Shown piece after piece: positions 39,104-47,273 of a DNA stretch of 64,000 nucleotides. The translations under genes were made by a program, and so were the position numbers. Under the pieces are notes generated by a model. That model saw only the letters and a program-made list of their open reading frames with translations. It searched no databases and was not told where the DNA came from. Every line of letters starts with the position of its first letter. Position 1 is the first letter of the stretch. The stretch spans positions 8,707 through 72,706 of IMG/VR virus record IMGVR_UViG_3300030103_003629; one strand, 5' to 3'. The DNA comes from a virus.

Positions 39104-39777
39104 TATCTAAGAACATTTTGATTATCATCTGCACCATTTGCTGGTACTTTCATAGTAGTAGTTAATTCTTGTATAACCATTTGCTCTACTTCAGCATACA
39201 AATATTCAGGAATACCCATTTGCTCATTTTGTCTTAAAGAGCATTTAGCAGGATCATCATCACAAAGAAATGGAGCTATGCTTCCTTCAAAAGCTCCTTC
39301 TACTCTAACTGCATCCCATTCTAAATTTGGAAAATATAAATATCCATTTAAAAACCAAAAGTAAAACCTATTGTTATATTTAAATGAAGTTAGTTTTGTC
39401 ATTGATGTATATGTACCTGGATCAGTTCTATATAATTCAATTGATCCATCAAGTGAAGAAACTGTTCTAATTACAGGCCCATTTAATGCATCAAGAAATC
39501 CAGGCATTTTATATCTAGATCTTTTTATTATACATCCTGATTGTATTCCTGCACAAGAAGCTTCTATTTTATCTACTTCAACAAGTTCTACATTTGGAAG
39601 AACATTAAATATAGAACTTAATTTCATAAGTCTATTATTAACATCTTCTCTTTTTATTAAAGCTTGTGCATATTTAATAATAGCATAGTAGATAGTTCTA
39701 TCAGTTAAGAAAGGATCTTCTTTAACTGCTTTAAGAACATTTCTTACTCTTGATATTACTTGTCCTACCGTGGTCAT
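39103..39777 (-). CDS. Tail accessory/ring protein, P22 gp4-like (224 aa)
   Basis: The N-terminal helices (VGQVISRVRNVLKAVKEDPFLTDRTIYYAIIKYAQALIKRED) fit the crAss-like family likened to P22 gp4, which docks under the portal and extends the channel. The middle is beta-rich (FYFWFLNGYLYFPNLEW) and the C-terminus helical (MGIPEYLYAEVEQMVIQEL). The gene overlaps the IHF-like gene by four bases (ATGA) and the next ring gene by one base. The connector role follows from family and position; no enzymatic motif is present. Confidence 0.74.
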   Translation of the reverse strand: MTTVGQVISRVRNVLKAVKEDPFLTDRTIYYAIIKYAQALIKREDVNNRLMKLSSIFNVLPNVELVEVDKIEASCAGIQSGCIIKRSRYKMPGFLDALNGPVIRTVSSLDGSIELYRTDPGTYTSMTKLTSFKYNNRFYFWFLNGYLYFPNLEWDAVRVEGAFEGSIAPFLCDDDPAKCSLRQNEQMGIPEYLYAEVEQMVIQELTTTMKVPANGADDNQNVLR

Positions 39778-40310
39778 ATATCTTTATTTAATATGTTATT
39801 ATCATAGAGAGCCCTAACTTTTTTTGTAGGTTCTATTTCCATATATATGGGCCAATTATCAGAATATGCTTTAGATACATTTCTTTTAAATCCTCTACAT
39901 GCATCAAATCCCCAATACTCTCTATGTTTAAATTGATACTTAGGAGCGTAGTTACTATAGAATATTTTAGCAAGTTTTCCATCTGTTTCCCAGTTCTTGT
40001 TTCTTACCTTTATTCCATACTTAATTGACTTTCCTAAATCAATATTATTTTCACTATTAGTTTTACAAGTACCAATAAAAATCCATCCTAAACTTTCTGG
40101 AAGTTCAACTCCATCTCTATTGTTTATAACCTCCTGACAAACAGATCTATTAAAGCTTTTTATAATTTGGTATATCTCAGATGTTTTCTTTTCTTTATAC
40201 TCCGGATACTTTTTAAAAAATCTTTTATAAAAATCATCATTTATTATATGATGTACTTTTTTTCTATATCTTGGTGCTTTTAAGTCAGGTTTATTAAAAC
40301 TTTTATCCAT
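39774..40310 (-). CDS. IHF/HU-like DNA-binding protein, structural-module subunit (178 aa)
   Basis: Residues 45-83 (EIYQIIKSFNRSVCQEVINN, then DGVELPESLGWIFIGTC) resemble the dimerisation helix followed by the V-x-LPGFGxF turn of HU/IHF proteins. The C-terminal half is tryptophan- and lysine-rich (KNWETDGKLAKIFYSNY) and could form the extended DNA-clasping part. Crassvirales typically encode two IHF-like proteins, one of them beside the tail genes; the other here is at 61076-61462. It is preceded by a terminator (40367-40397) and a promoter-like 13-mer (40322-40334), so it probably opens a transcription unit for the tail genes. DNA bending for packaging or late transcription is an inference. 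Confidence 0.7.
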   Translation of the reverse strand: MDKSFNKPDLKAPRYRKKVHHIINDDFYKRFFKKYPEYKEKKTSEIYQIIKSFNRSVCQEVINNRDGVELPESLGWIFIGTCKTNSENNIDLGKSIKYGIKVRNKNWETDGKLAKIFYSNYAPKYQFKHREYWGFDACRGFKRNVSKAYSDNWPIYMEIEPTKKVRALYDNNILNKDI

Positions 40311-40321
40311 ACTACTTATTA

Positions 40322-40334
40322 ATTAATATACTAA
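40322..40334 (-). promoter_or_regulatory. Candidate phage promoter element, TTAGTATATTAAT
   Basis: This is identical to the element at 28178-28190 and ends 11 bases before the ATG of the IHF-like gene. It lies just downstream of a strong terminator, where a new promoter is expected. Host-type boxes are poor here (only TATACTTG further upstream), which favours a phage-specific signal. Confidence 0.42.
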
Positions 40335-40366
40335 ATTTAAATGAGTTTAACAAGTATAAAGATAAG

Positions 40367-40397
40367 ATAAAAAACAAAACCCTCACTTGTGTGAGGG
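40367..40397 (-). terminator. Rho-independent terminator after the 183-aa gene
   Basis: Minus-strand RNA forms a perfect 7-bp stem, CCCTCAC/GTGAGGG (40380-40397) with loop ACAA, followed by a T-rich run (TTTTGTTTTTT). It ends the fibre transcription unit before the IHF-like gene. Confidence 0.88.
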
Positions 40398-40405
40398 CTT
40401 CATCC

Positions 40406-40427
40406 TTGTTAGTCACAGAACCAACAA
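40406..40427 (-). other. RNA hairpin in the 3' untranslated region, upstream of the terminator
   Basis: The minus-strand RNA reads UUGUUGGU-UCUGUG-ACUAACAA, an 8-bp stem with one G-U pair. It lies between the stop of the 183-aa gene and the terminator stem, has no U-run of its own, and could protect the transcript end or be bound by a protein. Confidence 0.5.
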
Positions 40428-40442
40428 AACTGCGACATGTCT

Positions 40443-40994
40443 TTATCCAATTACTATAGCTCTTACTTTATCATAAAAAGAACCACTAGATAATGTTATT
40501 GTAATGTCTCCTGTACTACCATTTATTGTAATATCAGTTGTAGCTTCAGCTGTCATTCTTTTCCAAGTTGCTGTAGCTATAGTATAGTAGTAAACATCTA
40601 TTGTAAAATCTACCTTATCTTGTAGAGGAGTTAGTCCCGCATTAGGAATAAAACAACCATCTTTTAAACCATTACAAACAGTTAATTCAGCTTGTGTAAT
40701 AGTTATAGGAGTTCCTGCTCCTGTGGTAATTAACTCATTCCATTCTTTAATAAACTTATTAGTGGTGCTAGAACATATTAATGATATAATATTTGCAAGA
40801 GCTCTATCCATAAAAGTATTTTGAGGAACTATCACATTAGTACCACATGCTAATTCATCACCAGTATATCTAGTGCATTTTGCATCTACTACTTCTGAGC
40901 ATTGCACATCTTCTACACATGCCTCTGGATCTGGACAAGGGGCTGGAGATGGTAAAAATTTATCATCGCATCCACATTTTTCACAATTTGTCAT
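40443..40994 (-). CDS. Cysteine-rich structural protein, fibre-associated candidate (183 aa)
   Basis: The first 55 residues are cysteine-dense (NCEKCGCDDKFLPSPAPCPD, then CVEDVQCSEVVDAKCTRY). The rest is beta-type: a central segment (PITITQAELTVCNGLKDGCF) and a Thr/Ile/Gly-rich end (DITINGSTGDITITLSSGSF) like fibre tips or capsid-surface trimers. It lies 20 bases after the 625-aa fibre candidate and just before a terminator, so it is the last gene of that unit. Family is not recognised beyond a likely exposed virion protein; it could be a head fibre, a tail-fibre partner or a fibre chaperone. Confidence 0.55.
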   Translation of the reverse strand: MTNCEKCGCDDKFLPSPAPCPDPEACVEDVQCSEVVDAKCTRYTGDELACGTNVIVPQNTFMDRALANIISLICSSTTNKFIKEWNELITTGAGTPITITQAELTVCNGLKDGCFIPNAGLTPLQDKVDFTIDVYYYTIATATWKRMTAEATTDITINGSTGDITITLSSGSFYDKVRAIVIG

Positions 40995-41014
40995 TTTCTA
41001 ATTTTTTAATTTAT

Positions 41015-42892
41015 TTAAGGACACACTTTAGATGGTTGAATATCTGTAGTACATGGATCTATAAAACAAGTTAACCCGTCTAAACAAAATTTAAATCCAC
41101 CTACTTCATCAGGTTTAGAAGCATCTAATGCAAAAGGGTAATCAGCATAACCTCCAGAACCATCAGACTGTGTACCAAATCCTAATCCTATTCCTGTTGC
41201 TACAGCTGAACCATTACTCCATGTAGTTGGAGTAGTTCCTGAAGCAATAAATGTTTGTCCTGTTGCATTATCCGCTGCACCAACATTAGTAAAGACATCA
41301 CCTGGTTCAAAATTTACTATTGTATATAACTGACCAGCTACAAGAGTACCTGAAGTTTGATAAGAAGGTTGAGTTCCTATTGCATTACTATGTAAGTTTC
41401 CTATTGGAACTTGATTATAGTTAGGAATAGTTTTTCCATTTTGTGCATTAGTGGTTATAAAGTTAGCAGCTGATGCACCATCATATGATGCTGTATCTGC
41501 AATATTACTCTCTAATACGTTTAATGCTTTATAATATAATCTTTTATCTGTTGACATATATACTTCCATAAAAGCTGTCATAAGAACAGTTCCTGTATCT
41601 ACAGCTACTTGTCTTGTTGCTATTATGTTTCCTCCGCCTAAGCCTACTATATTTTGAAAAGTTGTACCAGTATCCATAATACTTGTAGGTACAACAGGAT
41701 CATTTTCATTAAAATATACCACATTATCTACAGCAACAGCTCCTCCTGTAACTCCTAATGCAGTATTGTTTCTGGCAACTGTTCTATATGTGTCTACATT
41801 TGTCATAGCTTGTACTCCACCTGCTCCATCAGATAATGGAATAAAAACATCTCCTCTAAAATGAACTACATTACCAATTCTTCTTGCTTGAGGTGCACCA
41901 ACTGTACCACCTTGATGACCAAAACCTGATAAATCCTTCCATCCAGTATCTACTAATTTAGCACTAAGTGTAACACCCATATCACCATTAGCAGCGTCAA
42001 GAGTTGCTGTTAAATCAATAGTATTAGTATCTGTTACTTTAATTTCATAAGTTGCTAAAAAAGCATAAGTATCACATAACGCAATCCATATATTATTAAT
42101 AGCAGATGCCATTGTGATGTTACTTGCATCAGTAATCCAGCTTCCTGCATATTTTGTAATCATGTCCTGACCTGATGCAGAAGAGAGAGCTATATTAGCA
42201 TCTAATATACACTTTCTAGATATTGCATCTGTAATTGTCGTATTACCACCTGTTAATGTTCTAAAAGAACAATAACCATAAGTTGAATCATTAACTAAAG
42301 CAGTAAGAATATCAGTCAATGTATGAGATGTTCCTAATGCAACAGTACTACTTAAATCGCACCCTACTGTAAACTTAGGCATAGTAAAACTAGGAGCTGG
42401 AGCATTTTCTAATGCATCAACTCTAATATCTAAACTATTAATTTGATTTTGAAGTAAGCTTATATCACTTACTAATGAACATACTTTTTTAGCAATTAAA
42501 GTTACATAATCAGTAAGATTCATTGTAGTTTCTTCTCCTGTGATTAAACAGGATTCAATTGTCATAATACAACCCGTAGGACAATCACCAGTTGATGTGG
42601 TAGAATCTGTTGTACTTACACTTTCTAAAGCACAAATTCTTTCAATCAATAATTGAATTAGTTCCTCAAATTTTGCTGGAGGACATGTAGCTAAACTAAA
42701 ACAAGAAAGATCATAACTGCTCACTTTTAATGAAGTCATGATTGTACAAAGTTCAGTAGCTAATTTACTAACAGTATCAGATATAGTATCTCCTGTACAT
42801 AGATTTATACATGATATATCTGGTCCAGCCCAAATAACACAATTAGAGGACTGAGGTGAACAAGGAGCGTTATCAGCGTTAATAGGTTTCAT
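41015..42892 (-). CDS. Fibre or receptor-binding protein candidate (625 aa)
   Basis: I chose the ATG at 42892 (MKPINADNAP) rather than 42988: the longer form would overlap the 615-aa gene by 65 bases, and its first 32 residues look unlike the rest. The N-terminus is Cys-rich with a conserved-looking SNCVIWAGPDISCINLC. A helical stretch around residues 130-165 ends in LLQNQINSLDIRVDALENAP, a likely trimeric coiled coil. After it come Thr/Ala/Gly-rich beta repeats, a segment (HFRGDVFIPLSDGAGG) like phage fibre shafts, and a Cys-containing tip (FCLDGLTCFIDPC). This is consistent with an exposed trimeric head or tail fibre; the receptor is unknown. Confidence 0.65.
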   Translation of the reverse strand: MKPINADNAPCSPQSSNCVIWAGPDISCINLCTGDTISDTVSKLATELCTIMTSLKVSSYDLSCFSLATCPPAKFEELIQLLIERICALESVSTTDSTTSTGDCPTGCIMTIESCLITGEETTMNLTDYVTLIAKKVCSLVSDISLLQNQINSLDIRVDALENAPAPSFTMPKFTVGCDLSSTVALGTSHTLTDILTALVNDSTYGYCSFRTLTGGNTTITDAISRKCILDANIALSSASGQDMITKYAGSWITDASNITMASAINNIWIALCDTYAFLATYEIKVTDTNTIDLTATLDAANGDMGVTLSAKLVDTGWKDLSGFGHQGGTVGAPQARRIGNVVHFRGDVFIPLSDGAGGVQAMTNVDTYRTVARNNTALGVTGGAVAVDNVVYFNENDPVVPTSIMDTGTTFQNIVGLGGGNIIATRQVAVDTGTVLMTAFMEVYMSTDKRLYYKALNVLESNIADTASYDGASAANFITTNAQNGKTIPNYNQVPIGNLHSNAIGTQPSYQTSGTLVAGQLYTIVNFEPGDVFTNVGAADNATGQTFIASGTTPTTWSNGSAVATGIGLGFGTQSDGSGGYADYPFALDASKPDEVGGFKFCLDGLTCFIDPCTTDIQPSKVCP

Positions 42893-42923
42893 AGTCTTTA
42901 TATTTATAATATAGTTATAATTC

Positions 42924-44771
42924 TCAAGAACTGCAAGTCTTAGGGGTAGAACAATTGCATGTTGTACAGTTACTACTATTACAACCACAAGTGCTAGGTG
43001 ATGTAGAACATGTATAGTTAGGATCCACTAATGCTTGAAGCTCAATTAATTCTTTTTTAATAGTCCATTTATCAATTTCTTCTGGACAACAACTAGATAC
43101 ACCATATCTTTTTTGTACTACAGACTTATAAAGTTGTTCTCCAAAGTTACATGATATTTTTTCATATTTTTCTATTGAACAAGATGGTGTATTGTATCCT
43201 GGTTTAATACTCTTAACAGGATATGTTTGCACAGGACATGTCCATGGTGAATCAGCATCTCTTTGTGTACAATTACCATGATATAAAGGTAATGTTCCAC
43301 TAGTCCATCTAATTACACAATATCTTTCACTTCTAGATTTAGCTGCAACAGGCGCAGTAATCTGGTTAATTCCATTACAATCTATATAAGTAAAAGTATC
43401 TTCTCTATCACCCTCATTATATATAGTAGAACATCTACATGCAAAGTCTTTTAAACATGCCGCACAATCAGTATATTGAGAATAAAAAGTTACTCCAACT
43501 GGATTTGTAGGGACTCCTATAAATTCAGAAACGGTAAAGCATTTTTCACAACCTACCAGCTGTATTACTCTTCCTACATAAGCAGATAAATCTGTACTTG
43601 TATATGTTATAGGATCAACACCATCACATGATGTAAGTTTATAATATGTTGTCTTACACTCTGTACAAGTATCAAAACCACATGCTTGAATAACTACTGT
43701 AGTATCACTAGGAGGTACAACATTAATTTCTTCAACTGTATAACATCCACAAGGATCTTCTAACTCTACTACTTTATTTTTATACTCTGATAAATCTTGA
43801 GTAGTATATATTATTTGTTCTTCATTATCACAAGAAGTTAATCTATAAGCTATTGTAGGTTCGCAAGCAGTACAGTCAACATAATCAAATCTAACTATAA
43901 CATCAATTGGACAATCACATTCATAATCAGGATCAGTTGCCTCTACTGTATAACACCCAGCTTGACCTTCTATAGTAACTACATTACCTAAGTAAGCAAA
44001 TAAATTTTGTGATTTACTATTTATTACAGCTCCTGTTGTACATTCTGTAAGCTTATAACAAATTTCAGGACATTCACCATCTACACAACCAGCACTTGTA
44101 GTAATAGTTCCAGAACCATCTGAATCAAAAATTGGTTTAGTTAAAGCACAAACCTGAACTGGAGCTAATACTCCTGAATATGCTACGTTATCACAACCAA
44201 TATAACTTATTGTTCCTGTTCCGCTAACTGTATAACAATTACATGTACAAGCACTACAAGCAGAAACATAAGTTACAGTAGTAGTTACTCCTGAACATTC
44301 ATTTGGTGATTCTTCTACAAACCAACAATCTGAATTATCATTGATTGTTATAAATGTATTTACATAAGCTGAAAGATCAGTTATTGTAAGGAACGTATCA
44401 CCATCACAGTTTGTTAATTTAAAACAAGGAGTTACACAAGTAGGACATATTGCATAATCAGCATCTAAAGGTTGTTTATCTTCACATACTGTTTTACCAG
44501 TATAGAAAAAACTAGTATCTTGTAAAACATCATATCCTAAAACTACTGCAATATCAGCTTGTTTTCCTTCAACATGATAACACTTATTATTTTCAAGTGG
44601 TTTAATTGATCCATCAGTAGCTACATAATTAGTAGTAGGACCTGCGTATAACCATACAACATCTGGACCCCAAAAAGGATTCCAACTAGATTTGTCTAGT
44701 CTTACATTAAATTGAATTGATGGATCACAACAATCTGTTAATGTGTAATATCTTATGGAGTTTGTTGACAT
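42924..44771 (-). CDS. Cysteine-rich spike/fibre candidate with four tandem ~67-residue repeats (615 aa)
   Basis: Four tandem repeats occur at about residues 109-175, 234-303, 304-371 and 372-439. Each begins with a Y/F-KLTxC-type segment (CFKLTNCDGD, CYKLTECTTG, AYRLTSCDNE, YYKLTSCDGV), continues with DLSAYVGxVV-type and CYTVEE-type strands, and ends with a CxxC pair (CSAC, CTAC, CTEC, CAAC). Residues 8-80 look like a diverged fifth copy. The C-terminus ends in dense cysteines (CNSSNCTTCNCSTPKTC). Repeats joined end to end with paired cysteines suggest a rigid, disulfide- or metal-stabilised rod on the particle. I did not recognise a named family. It lies six bases after a 52-aa zinc-ribbon gene. 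Confidence 0.65.
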   Translation of the reverse strand: MSTNSIRYYTLTDCCDPSIQFNVRLDKSSWNPFWGPDVVWLYAGPTTNYVATDGSIKPLENNKCYHVEGKQADIAVVLGYDVLQDTSFFYTGKTVCEDKQPLDADYAICPTCVTPCFKLTNCDGDTFLTITDLSAYVNTFITINDNSDCWFVEESPNECSGVTTTVTYVSACSACTCNCYTVSGTGTISYIGCDNVAYSGVLAPVQVCALTKPIFDSDGSGTITTSAGCVDGECPEICYKLTECTTGAVINSKSQNLFAYLGNVVTIEGQAGCYTVEATDPDYECDCPIDVIVRFDYVDCTACEPTIAYRLTSCDNEEQIIYTTQDLSEYKNKVVELEDPCGCYTVEEINVVPPSDTTVVIQACGFDTCTECKTTYYKLTSCDGVDPITYTSTDLSAYVGRVIQLVGCEKCFTVSEFIGVPTNPVGVTFYSQYTDCAACLKDFACRCSTIYNEGDREDTFTYIDCNGINQITAPVAAKSRSERYCVIRWTSGTLPLYHGNCTQRDADSPWTCPVQTYPVKSIKPGYNTPSCSIEKYEKISCNFGEQLYKSVVQKRYGVSSCCPEEIDKWTIKKELIELQALVDPNYTCSTSPSTCGCNSSNCTTCNCSTPKTCSS

Positions 44772-44777
44772 TTTATC

Positions 44778-44936
44778 TTAAGTTGTTTCCTCTCTTCTTT
44801 TAATTCTTTTTACTTCTAATTCTTTTTCATATTTGCTTGCACATTTATTGCATACTTGTTTGCCGTCTGATGCATTTCTTAATTGACAGCTGCAACCTAA
44901 TGCTGCTCCGCAGTTTGGACATTTTGCTGATCCCAT
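44778..44936 (-). CDS. Small zinc-ribbon protein (52 aa)
   Basis: It fills the gap between the 180-aa and 615-aa genes. It begins MGSAKCPNCGAALGCSC and continues to GKQVCNKCASKYEKE, giving a CPNC...CSC...CNKC set typical of a zinc ribbon, with a basic C-terminal helix. The stop is TAA at 44778-44780, six bases before the next ATG; the start follows an AAACCAACAAATT leader also seen before two other genes. Structural, assembly and nucleic-acid-binding roles are all possible. Confidence 0.7.
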   Translation of the reverse strand: MGSAKCPNCGAALGCSCQLRNASDGKQVCNKCASKYEKELEVKRIKRREETT

Positions 44937-44956
44937 AATTTGTTGGTTTTATTTAT

Positions 44957-45499
44957 TTAACAATTAGTGCAATTCATCTTTCCTAGTAATTTGCACGCAT
45001 AATTATATAATGTCATGCCTTTCTGAGGTTCATGACAATATTCTACTTTAGCTTTTGCTGCTTCAAGATACATCTTGATTAAACGTAATTGCTCTAGCTT
45101 TTTCTTTACATCAGCTGGAGGATCACAAGCAGATACATCAATATCACATAATATTTTATTATACTTTATTAATGCGTCAGTAATTCTTAAATGATTGTAA
45201 GTAACATATACTACATCATTAGGTGATACACTATACTTTATAATGTATACTCCGTCAGGGAGATTTGCATACTTTTCACCACAGTCTTCTGTCTGTAGTT
45301 GCAATTCACAAGCAGTTATAGTTTTAGTAAAATTTTCAGTTACATTAATTTGTGTAGAGTATCCATATCCCGGAACAGTAATGTTCAGGTATGTACAATT
45401 TACATCAATTAAACTTGAATAAACACTTGTATCCACAACTCTCATTATACATGAGTTCATAACTGTAGGTACTTCTAAACTTAATACGTGATTTGCCAT
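44957..45499 (-). CDS. Conserved-type structural or assembly protein (180 aa)
   Basis: The first 110 residues look like a beta domain (LDVNCTY-type strands, NITVPGYGYSTQINV, LPDGVYIIKYSVSP). They are followed by a helical, basic C-terminus (VKKKLEQLRLIKMYLEAAKAKVEYC) ending in a cysteine pair, CTNC. The beta-plus-helix layout and Cys content match the neighbouring fibre genes, so an adaptor attaching a fibre is plausible. The ATG lies only about eight bases after the U-run of a terminator, so expression depends on read-through. No family recognised. Confidence 0.6.
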   Translation of the reverse strand: MANHVLSLEVPTVMNSCIMRVVDTSVYSSLIDVNCTYLNITVPGYGYSTQINVTENFTKTITACELQLQTEDCGEKYANLPDGVYIIKYSVSPNDVVYVTYNHLRITDALIKYNKILCDIDVSACDPPADVKKKLEQLRLIKMYLEAAKAKVEYCHEPQKGMTLYNYACKLLGKMNCTNC

Positions 45500-45507
45500 A
45501 ATTTTTT

Positions 45508-45547
45508 TAAAAAAAAAGGAGAGGAAAGATAACTCTAACCTCTCCCT
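45508..45547 (-). terminator. Rho-independent terminator after the 532-aa structural gene
   Basis: The stem GGAGAGG/CCTCTCC (45518-45524 with 45539-45545) has a 14-base loop and, on the minus strand, a run of ten T. The U-run lies almost against the next start codon, so it probably works as a partial terminator that lowers expression of the fibre genes. Confidence 0.87.
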
Positions 45548-45576
45548 TTAGGTTTATTATTCAACGTAATTAGTGA

Positions 45577-47175
45577 TTACGCACAGACAAATGGTGTTTG
45601 TTCTGTACATGCGTCTGTATCACATGAAATTACTTCCAATGAAACTGGGCAATCTGCACAACCTCCTAACCAAGCAGCCATGAAGTTCTCAAAGTCAGTA
45701 TCATTGCCTGCTGTTATAATTTCAAGTAAGTATTGATCATTGTCAAATACTCCTGTTGGATTATTATAACGTGGAACAGTGTGTAAGATTTGATAACGTA
45801 CCCAATTATCTTTACCTCTAATTGAAGCTTGAGCGTGATCTTCAAGTATTTCATTTCCTTGAGTAATCTCACGGATTCTAATATCAGTTGCAAAATGGTT
45901 TTGACCATAAGACTCTGATAAAATCAAGTCTCTAACAACTGATTCACCAAGACCCATTGGAGAAACTGGTGGACATACATCAACAACACAGATACCAGTA
46001 AAGTTACATGGAGAACCTGTATAGTCTACTTCAGAAGCATAAATCTTAAGTGGTTGATAGTTATATCCATCTATATATTGGAATGAACAATCTCCAAACT
46101 CAGTACTTACGTAACAAGCTTGAATTGACATACCAGCACATTCACCTAGAGTGTGACCTGGAGAAACATAGTCTTTCCAGTTACCACCAATTGTAAATCC
46201 AGTTGGAGGAGTAATACCAGAAGTATCAACATCATCAGCATACCATAATTTGTTAGTTTCATCAGTAACAACTATTTCAAGAAAATCTTTCATAATTGGA
46301 CTTGTACTAAGTTGTTTAGCCCACTCAATATATACAAGTGAACTATCTACTACAGTAGGGTTTGAAGGATCTGCACAACATCCTGTATAATGCTCTACTG
46401 TTAAGTATGCATTATGTGCAAGAAGTTCTAATGCAGCCTCTCCTTTAACGTCTACTCTTAAAGAGTAAGTTTCGTCACAAAGGAACTCTTGACAACAATC
46501 TGCAACAGCTTGTGTCATTGCAGGTGTATAAGTACCAGTAATTACATCATCTGGTGCAACAGAACCTGCAGCTACCATAGCAGCAGATGTAATTTCCCAA
46601 GTAAGTGTAGTAGCAGGTAAACCATATCCTTGACCAGCAGATGTAATAGTAACACTAGTGACAACATTACCAGAAACTACAACAGTAGCTAATGCGCTAG
46701 AAGAAATTGCATTTCCGGCAGCATCCTTACCAACAACAGGTATATTAGTATAAGTATCGTCTGTCATACTACCCGTACCGTTTGCCACAATTGTTAGTGC
46801 TTGACTAACTAGTAAACCAATTGTATCAGGTGTATACCCAAGAGCAATAACATGGTTTTGTGCAGCACAGTCATCTACTCTGTAGAACTTGTGTACAAAT
46901 TTAGGATTAATAAGTTTGGATTTGTTACTTTCTTTGTAACCTCCGTGATGTGGTCCAATATTATCTTTTGCATAAAGTGAACCTGAGACTAATGTTAAAG
47001 GACAACATGTTGTTGGTGCTGAACCAATATCAACAAGCTTCCAGTCAGAGCCAACAAAGCCAAACTCACCTTTTGCCATTATGTTATTGGCTGTTCCTAA
47101 AACTCCTTTGCTTTTTTCAGTAAATTCCTTACTTCCCAGCATAGTCTTTTTAAAAGCGTGATTAAAATAACTCAT
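45577..47175 (-). CDS. Abundant structural protein of the head or neck (532 aa), crAss-like
   Basis: The N-terminus (MSYFNHAFKKTMLGSKEF, then NNIMAKGEFGFVGSDW) matches a conserved crAss-like virion protein in my memory. The body contains paired cysteines (TTCCPLTL, DCCQEFLC, GCCADP) and beta-rich segments; the end (CADCPVSLEVISCDTDAC) is also Cys-rich. High expression is suggested by a strong Shine-Dalgarno (AGGAGG at 47187-47192, 11 bases before the ATG), unusual in this phage, and by its own terminator just downstream. It could be a tail-tube, collar or capsid-decoration protein; the sequence alone does not decide. Confidence 0.65.
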   Translation of the reverse strand: MSYFNHAFKKTMLGSKEFTEKSKGVLGTANNIMAKGEFGFVGSDWKLVDIGSAPTTCCPLTLVSGSLYAKDNIGPHHGGYKESNKSKLINPKFVHKFYRVDDCAAQNHVIALGYTPDTIGLLVSQALTIVANGTGSMTDDTYTNIPVVGKDAAGNAISSSALATVVVSGNVVTSVTITSAGQGYGLPATTLTWEITSAAMVAAGSVAPDDVITGTYTPAMTQAVADCCQEFLCDETYSLRVDVKGEAALELLAHNAYLTVEHYTGCCADPSNPTVVDSSLVYIEWAKQLSTSPIMKDFLEIVVTDETNKLWYADDVDTSGITPPTGFTIGGNWKDYVSPGHTLGECAGMSIQACYVSTEFGDCSFQYIDGYNYQPLKIYASEVDYTGSPCNFTGICVVDVCPPVSPMGLGESVVRDLILSESYGQNHFATDIRIREITQGNEILEDHAQASIRGKDNWVRYQILHTVPRYNNPTGVFDNDQYLLEIITAGNDTDFENFMAAWLGGCADCPVSLEVISCDTDACTEQTPFVCA

Positions 47176-47186
47176 TTTTTAAATTG

Positions 47187-47192
47187 CCTCCT
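47187..47192 (-). promoter_or_regulatory. Strong Shine-Dalgarno AGGAGG before the 532-aa gene
   Basis: Minus-strand AGGAGG is followed by 11 bases and then ATG at 47175. Other starts I inspected (capsid, 335-aa, scaffold) have A-rich leaders without this motif, and Bacteroidota generally do not rely on it, so its presence here stands out. Confidence 0.7.
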
Positions 47193-47273
47193 ATTTTATT
47201 CAGAGGACTTTTTTTTGTTTATAAATAAATAGATACTATAATATAATAAAATTTAGTATAATATCAAAATAGT

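Noticed and set aside
42893-42988. Upstream 32-residue extension of the 625-aa fibre candidate
   Set aside because: It would overlap the 615-aa gene by 65 bases and its sequence is unlike the rest; the internal ATG at 42892 gives a clean 31-base gap.
47187-47209. Possible hairpin CCTC...GAGG before the 532-aa gene as a terminator
   Set aside because: The stem is only four pairs and its T-run would serve plus-strand transcription, where there are no genes; the CCTCCT part is better read as a Shine-Dalgarno on the minus strand.
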